A stretch of DNA of 64,000 bases from assembly GCA_022844125.1 (NCBI GenBank), contig JALHMI010000014.1:1-64000 (forward strand), read 5' to 3'. The stretch is from Pirellulales bacterium (GTDB taxonomy: Bacteria > Planctomycetota > Planctomycetia > Pirellulales > PALSA-1355). The translations under genes were made by a program, and so were the position numbers. The notes below the pieces were generated by a model. The model made no database searches. It was given only the letters and a program-made list of their open reading frames with translations, and was not told the origin of the DNA. Shown here piece by piece: positions 60,164 to 64,000 of the stretch; positions within the stretch are counted from its first letter, which is position 1; each line of letters starts with the position of its first letter.

Positions 60164-61009
60164 ATGAACCACCGCACATCCGCTTCCCGAAACACCTTGC
60201 TGGCCGCGTCATTCCTGGGGGTTCTCACCGTAGTGGCAGCCGGCTGCGACATCCCCCTGTACCGGGCCACGGAAACGCTCACCGATGTGTTTGCGACCAG
60301 CTCCAAGCCAAAAGTAATCGTCGAAACGTTTAACGGTTCGATCGACGTCTCGAATGGAAACGATAAGGAAGTCGTAGTCGAAGTGACAAAGCGGGCCAGT
60401 GGCTTTGATCAAAGCGCCGCCGATCGCAACCTCGAAAACCTCGAAGTCACCATGCTCGCCGAGAACGAGGATGAAGTCATCATCCGCATCAAACGTGTGG
60501 GCAGCACTGTGGGCGATTGTGGAGCCTCGGTCATCCTGGCGGTTCCGGCCGACGCAAGCGTGGAACTCAAATCCAGCAATGGCTACATCGTCAGCGAGGG
60601 GTTGCGCGGCAACCTCAAGGCGGATACCTCCAATGCCAAGGTCGACGTCGTCGAAGCCACCGGCAATATCGAGGTCGAAACCAGTAACGGCCCGATCCTG
60701 ATTGAAGCCCAGGATGCTCACGTCCACGCGGACACTTCCAACTCGGGCGTCCGCTTCCGCGGCACCCTAGCCTCGGGCGACCATCAACTCTCCACTTCGA
60801 ATGGCCCGATCGACGTTCGTCTGCCGGCGGACAGCCAGTTCCGCTTCGTCGCCGAAACCTCGAACGGCGGCGTGGACGTCGAGTTCGACTACGAGGGGGA
60901 AGAGTCGCGCCGTCGCCGTAAGCGATCCGGCACCGTCGGCGACGATCCCCAGTTCTCGCTCGAACTTGAGACCAGCAACAGCTCGATTAATCTCCGCAAG
61001 GACAATTGA
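60164..61009 (+). CDS. DUF4097-like lipoprotein
   Basis: A 281-residue protein with a lipoprotein signal ending in VVAAGC (cysteine at about residue 28). The rest is a right-handed beta-structure with about seven repeats of the type VETFNGSIDV, LKSSNGYIVS, VETSNGPILI, LSTSNGPIDV and LETSNSSINL, typical of DUF4097/adhesin-type beta-solenoids. A basic patch (SRRRRKRSG) precedes the last repeat. It is probably envelope-anchored. The ATG at 60164 is chosen over the longer frame to 60056. Confidence 0.87.
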   Translation: MNHRTSASRNTLLAASFLGVLTVVAAGCDIPLYRATETLTDVFATSSKPKVIVETFNGSIDVSNGNDKEVVVEVTKRASGFDQSAADRNLENLEVTMLAENEDEVIIRIKRVGSTVGDCGASVILAVPADASVELKSSNGYIVSEGLRGNLKADTSNAKVDVVEATGNIEVETSNGPILIEAQDAHVHADTSNSGVRFRGTLASGDHQLSTSNGPIDVRLPADSQFRFVAETSNGGVDVEFDYEGEESRRRRKRSGTVGDDPQFSLELETSNSSINLRKDN

Positions 61010-61115
61010 TCCGGCAAGCGACCAATTTGCTTGCCGCCGACATGCCAGGGCTGTACGCTGACCATCCAGGCGGCACGAACGACTTCGCGCCCATGTTCTC
61101 CGCGGAGCGATCACC

Positions 61116-61730
61116 GTGGGCCTCTACAGCAACTTCATCTTTCCGCATATGCTCGAGTACCTGCTCGGCAGTAAGCAGGCGATGGAGTTTCGTCGGCGCA
61201 CGCTGGCCGACGCGCGCGGCGACGTGCTCGAGATCGGCTTCGGCACCGGACTCAATCTCGAGTGCTATCCCGCGGCCGTCCAGCGGCTCACGATCATCGA
61301 CCCCGCGAAACTCCTGCCGCGACGGGTCGCCAAACGGATAGCGGCCGTTCACATGCCCGTTGAGGAAGCCTTCCTAGACGCCGAGCATCTGCCGTTCCAA
61401 AACGCGCGGTTCGATACGGTCGTTTCCACCTGGACGCTGTGCACCATTCCCGATGCGGTCGGCGCACTCCAGGAAGTGCGCCGCGTGCTGAAGCCCGATG
61501 GCAAGCTATTGTTCCTCGAGCACGGCCGCAGCGGCGACGCGACCATCGCCCGCAAACAGGACCGCTGGAACGGCGTACAACGTGTGGTCGGCCTCGGCTG
61601 CAACTTGAATCGGCCGATCGACGAATTGATCTCAGGCGCCGGCCTCAAGATCCGCTCACTCGACCGCTTCCAGATGCCGCGCACTCCCAAAATCGGAGCC
61701 GAGCACTACCTCGGCGTGGCGAGCGTGTAA
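61116..61730 (+). CDS. Class I SAM-dependent methyltransferase
   Basis: A 204-residue soluble methyltransferase of the methyltransferase-11 type. Motif I is DVLEIGFGTGLNLECY and the post-motif WTLCTIPDAVGALQEVRRVLKPDG is typical of thiol or lipid methyltransferases of the METTL7/UbiE group. The substrate is unknown. The start is GTG at 61116. It lies 107 bp after the DUF4097-like gene and is convergent with the S45 acylase gene. Confidence 0.85.
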   Translation: MGLYSNFIFPHMLEYLLGSKQAMEFRRRTLADARGDVLEIGFGTGLNLECYPAAVQRLTIIDPAKLLPRRVAKRIAAVHMPVEEAFLDAEHLPFQNARFDTVVSTWTLCTIPDAVGALQEVRRVLKPDGKLLFLEHGRSGDATIARKQDRWNGVQRVVGLGCNLNRPIDELISGAGLKIRSLDRFQMPRTPKIGAEHYLGVASV

Positions 61731-61775
61731 CCTTAGGTGCCACGCCGCGTTGCGGCTCACCCGTGCTGGAGAACG

Positions 61776-63995
61776 TCACTCTTCGCCCGGACGATACTTT
61801 GTCACGAGCGCTTCGTTGATTTCAGCATCCGTGAACGCCGCTCGCTTGAACTTGCCCGCGGCGAAGAGCGCCGCCTGGTCGTTGTAATAGGGCGAGCTGG
61901 GAATCTCGCTCTGGCTGTAAGCGAGCACCGTGTACCCGCGCGGCGGCTCACTGAACTCGACCATGAACACATAGCTGTCTCCGCCCCGCGACGATTCCTT
62001 GCCATCGGCGTCTTCATGGAAATCAAGCACGCGGAAGCAACCCATCAGCCCCGAGCCACCGGAGAGCGGCAAATCGACCGGGCCCTTGCGGAAGCGGTGC
62101 GTGTCGCCCCAGGCCACGTCGATCGTGCCGAACCGCCGCTTCAAGTTGTCCATCGCTTCACGGAAAGTGGTCCGTGCAAGGTCCGGGTCAGCCAGCCCGC
62201 GCGGCGTCTTCGTCGGCTCATCCGTGTTCCAAGCCACCGCGAACTGTCCTTTCGCCTTCTCATAGCGCTTCCACCACTCGGTGAACAGCGTCGCCCCCCG
62301 GCTGCCGGCCGCGACCTGATTGTCCCAGGCCTTCAGCAGCGCGGCTGCCGCTGCGAACTCTTCGCTCTCCGACGAATCGCCAAGTGCCGCGAGCAAGTCA
62401 TCCTTCACACGGTCCGCCACCAGGATCCTGGGGCTGTGCTTTCGCTCGCGAATCTCCTCCAGCGAAAGCTTGTCGTCGCCGCCGATCAACTCCAGGCTGT
62501 GCTGCGTGCGCAGGCTGACAGAGTTTTCTCGCAAGTATTGCGGAAACTTCTCTGGATCCAGGAGCGACTTCAGGTTCGTGTAGTACGGCGGCGAATTGCA
62601 GTTCTGCACGTATCCGCCCGCGGGATTCACCAACTGCGGCAACTCTTCGGTGTGCAAGAAATCCGTCCAGATGTCGTCCGTGCATTTCGCCGGAATCGCC
62701 TTCGTCGTCTGTCGCTCGTGCGGCAGCTTGGGCACCGTGCCGTTAAACAGGTAATAGATGTTCCCCGCCCGGTCCGCATAGCAGATGTTAAACATCGGAA
62801 TCTGGTTCATCGCCACGACCTGGCGAAACTCGTCGAAGCTCTTCGTCTGCATCATCTTCAGCCACTGCTCGTACGCCCGGTAGTTCTCCCAGCAGGCGCT
62901 CCGCAGCACGAATGCCTTGTGCGCGGTCTTGTGAATCACCGGTCCCAGCGGCGTGTGCCAGAACGTGAACTTCTCGATCTTTCGCGGCGCATTGCCGTCG
63001 CGCACGGCAATCTCGACCTTCTCGCGCTCGAGCGGCACCGACCCGCCATCGAACAAATAGTGATCCGGCCGATCGGCGTCGAGCTCCAACTCATAAATCT
63101 CCTCCATGTCCGGATAGTTTACCGTATGCGACCAGCCAAGATACTCATTCCAGCCGGAAGTGAGCACGGGCCGGCCGATAAACGTCGAGCCATAAAAGTT
63201 CATCTTTCCCGGCACGATCAAATGGGCTTCGTAGTAAGTCGAGACTGGCGCCCACGGCTGATGCGGATTTCCCATCAGCAGCGCGCGGCCCGACTGGCTC
63301 CGGCTCGGTGCGAAGGCCCACATGTTCGAACCGACCTCGGCTTCGCTCCCATGTCCGAATGTTCCTTCGAACGCTGGGTGCCGCGGCTCACCCGTGCTCA
63401 TCGCGGCCGTCTCGACACCTTGCTCCTTCAAGAAGCCCTCGATGATCTTGCCGCGATTGAACGCAAACCGCATTACCCCCGCTTGTCCATAAGCCACGAC
63501 GTCGTGCCCCGTCACCTTCGGAGCCCAGGCCGGAGCGTTCTGCGGATGACGTGCAACGTACTCGTTGATCCCTGCCGCGAAGCCCTCGCACATCGTGCGA
63601 TAGTCCGGATCGAGCTTGTGATACGTGTCAACCGCGCGGCGATAAATGCGAAACTGCCGACTGAAGCGATCCGCCGCCACATGCTTGCCGTCGCCCGGCT
63701 CGCGTTCGTCGGCGCCAAAGGTGATCGCCAGCTCCCCGCGCGCCCCGACGATCCCGCGCAGAATGTTCGGCAGATGATCCTCTGCCTGGCAGTACCCGAA
63801 ACCGAACGCCACGGCCTCCAGCGTGTCGCCCTGGATGTGGGGCACGCCGTACTCGGTCCGGCGAATTTCGACCTGCTTGGCCAGGTCCTTGGCATCCGCC
63901 GCCAGCGCGGTCGTCGCGCTCGGCGAGATTGCCACCAGCGCCGTTGCTAAGAGCAAAACAGACCAGGTAACGTATCGCTTGATTCGCGTGATCAT
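61776..63995 (-). CDS. Exported penicillin-acylase-family (S45) hydrolase, second copy
   Basis: A 739-residue S45 Ntn-hydrolase precursor with a signal peptide (residues 1-33). The alpha-chain motif RRTEYGVPHIQG (45-56), the nucleophile junction GSNMWAF with S223, and LLMGNPHQPW all match the family and the copy at 6117-8372. The sequences are clearly diverged, so they probably differ in substrate. The ATG at 63995 is 5 bp from the window edge. Confidence 0.88.
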   Translation of the reverse strand: MITRIKRYVTWSVLLLATALVAISPSATTALAADAKDLAKQVEIRRTEYGVPHIQGDTLEAVAFGFGYCQAEDHLPNILRGIVGARGELAITFGADEREPGDGKHVAADRFSRQFRIYRRAVDTYHKLDPDYRTMCEGFAAGINEYVARHPQNAPAWAPKVTGHDVVAYGQAGVMRFAFNRGKIIEGFLKEQGVETAAMSTGEPRHPAFEGTFGHGSEAEVGSNMWAFAPSRSQSGRALLMGNPHQPWAPVSTYYEAHLIVPGKMNFYGSTFIGRPVLTSGWNEYLGWSHTVNYPDMEEIYELELDADRPDHYLFDGGSVPLEREKVEIAVRDGNAPRKIEKFTFWHTPLGPVIHKTAHKAFVLRSACWENYRAYEQWLKMMQTKSFDEFRQVVAMNQIPMFNICYADRAGNIYYLFNGTVPKLPHERQTTKAIPAKCTDDIWTDFLHTEELPQLVNPAGGYVQNCNSPPYYTNLKSLLDPEKFPQYLRENSVSLRTQHSLELIGGDDKLSLEEIRERKHSPRILVADRVKDDLLAALGDSSESEEFAAAAALLKAWDNQVAAGSRGATLFTEWWKRYEKAKGQFAVAWNTDEPTKTPRGLADPDLARTTFREAMDNLKRRFGTIDVAWGDTHRFRKGPVDLPLSGGSGLMGCFRVLDFHEDADGKESSRGGDSYVFMVEFSEPPRGYTVLAYSQSEIPSSPYYNDQAALFAAGKFKRAAFTDAEINEALVTKYRPGEE

Positions 63996-64000
63996 GACTG

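Noticed and set aside
61737-63950. Long plus-strand open frame (737 codons) opposite the second S45 gene
   Set aside because: Same artefact: the minus strand encodes the S45 protein with all motifs, and the antisense product is compositionally biased.

Overview
The window is a GC-rich chromosomal segment that looks like a member of the Planctomycetota, most plausibly Pirellulales. This is inferred from family content. A Tat-exported DUF1501 protein, a tandem DUF1080 protein beside a Tat-exported Gfo/Idh/MocA oxidoreductase, an OPT transporter next to an S46 dipeptidyl-peptidase, several short proteins of a type I associate with planctomycetes, and a remnant of a GxxExxY gene together fit that phylum. 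Gene density is high and strands alternate. I saw no rRNA, tRNA, CRISPR array, prophage or intact transposon.

Layout. 1-8.4 kb: truncated yjbQ, a beta carbonic anhydrase, a double-TM2 protein, an alkylation-repair pair (Ada-AlkA fusion overlapping ogt), an exported double alpha/beta hydrolase and an S45 penicillin-acylase-type hydrolase. 8.4-12.6 kb: small membrane protein, MHS-type MFS transporter, DUF1501 protein, hypothetical. 12.7-16.5 kb: general-stress block (DUF892, FAD-Rieske protein, DUF883, CsbD-like/DUF883, small hypothetical). 16.9-19.4 kb: cyclopropane-fatty-acid-synthase-like methyltransferase followed after 11 nt by a geranylgeranyl-reductase-type flavoprotein, probably lipid modification. 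19.4-22.2 kb: divergent DUF1080 / Gfo-Idh pair, a likely 3-keto-glycoside module. 22.3-30.7 kb: LRR lipoprotein, GNAT, OPT transporter plus S46 peptidase (peptide use), membrane protein, small hypothetical. 31.2-34.3 kb: purU, amino-acid permease, a methyltransferase with a lipoprotein signal. 34.5-38.2 kb: phosphonate catabolism cluster (HpnW-type FAD oxidoreductase, PhnX-like hydrolase, PhnZ, OPA-family transporter). 38.4-41.9 kb: PAS-GAF-LuxR regulator convergent with a Cache-domain Ser/Thr kinase. 42-47.3 kb: CsbD, His-rich membrane peptide, then amine oxidase, YegS-like kinase, glutathione peroxidase, thioredoxin and GDPD on one strand. 47.3-54.2 kb: ceramidase-like enzyme, sugar-nucleotide epimerase, TerC, small winged-helix protein, hypothetical, TPR lipoprotein, small conserved protein. 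54.2-57.6 kb: split nicotinamide nucleotide transhydrogenase operon interrupted by a GxxExxY remnant. 58-59 kb: rplM-rpsI with a terminator. 59-64 kb: ROK kinase, DUF4097-like lipoprotein, methyltransferase and a second S45 acylase.

The most interesting items are the phosphonate cluster, which has PhnZ but no visible PhnY and a palindrome at its transporter promoter; a perfect 28-nt repeat with an internal palindrome present twice, 34 kb apart; the GxxExxY fragment inside the transhydrogenase operon; the CFA-synthase/flavoprotein pair; and several strong stem-loops in leaders and intergenic regions. All functional assignments come from reading motifs; no database search was run.
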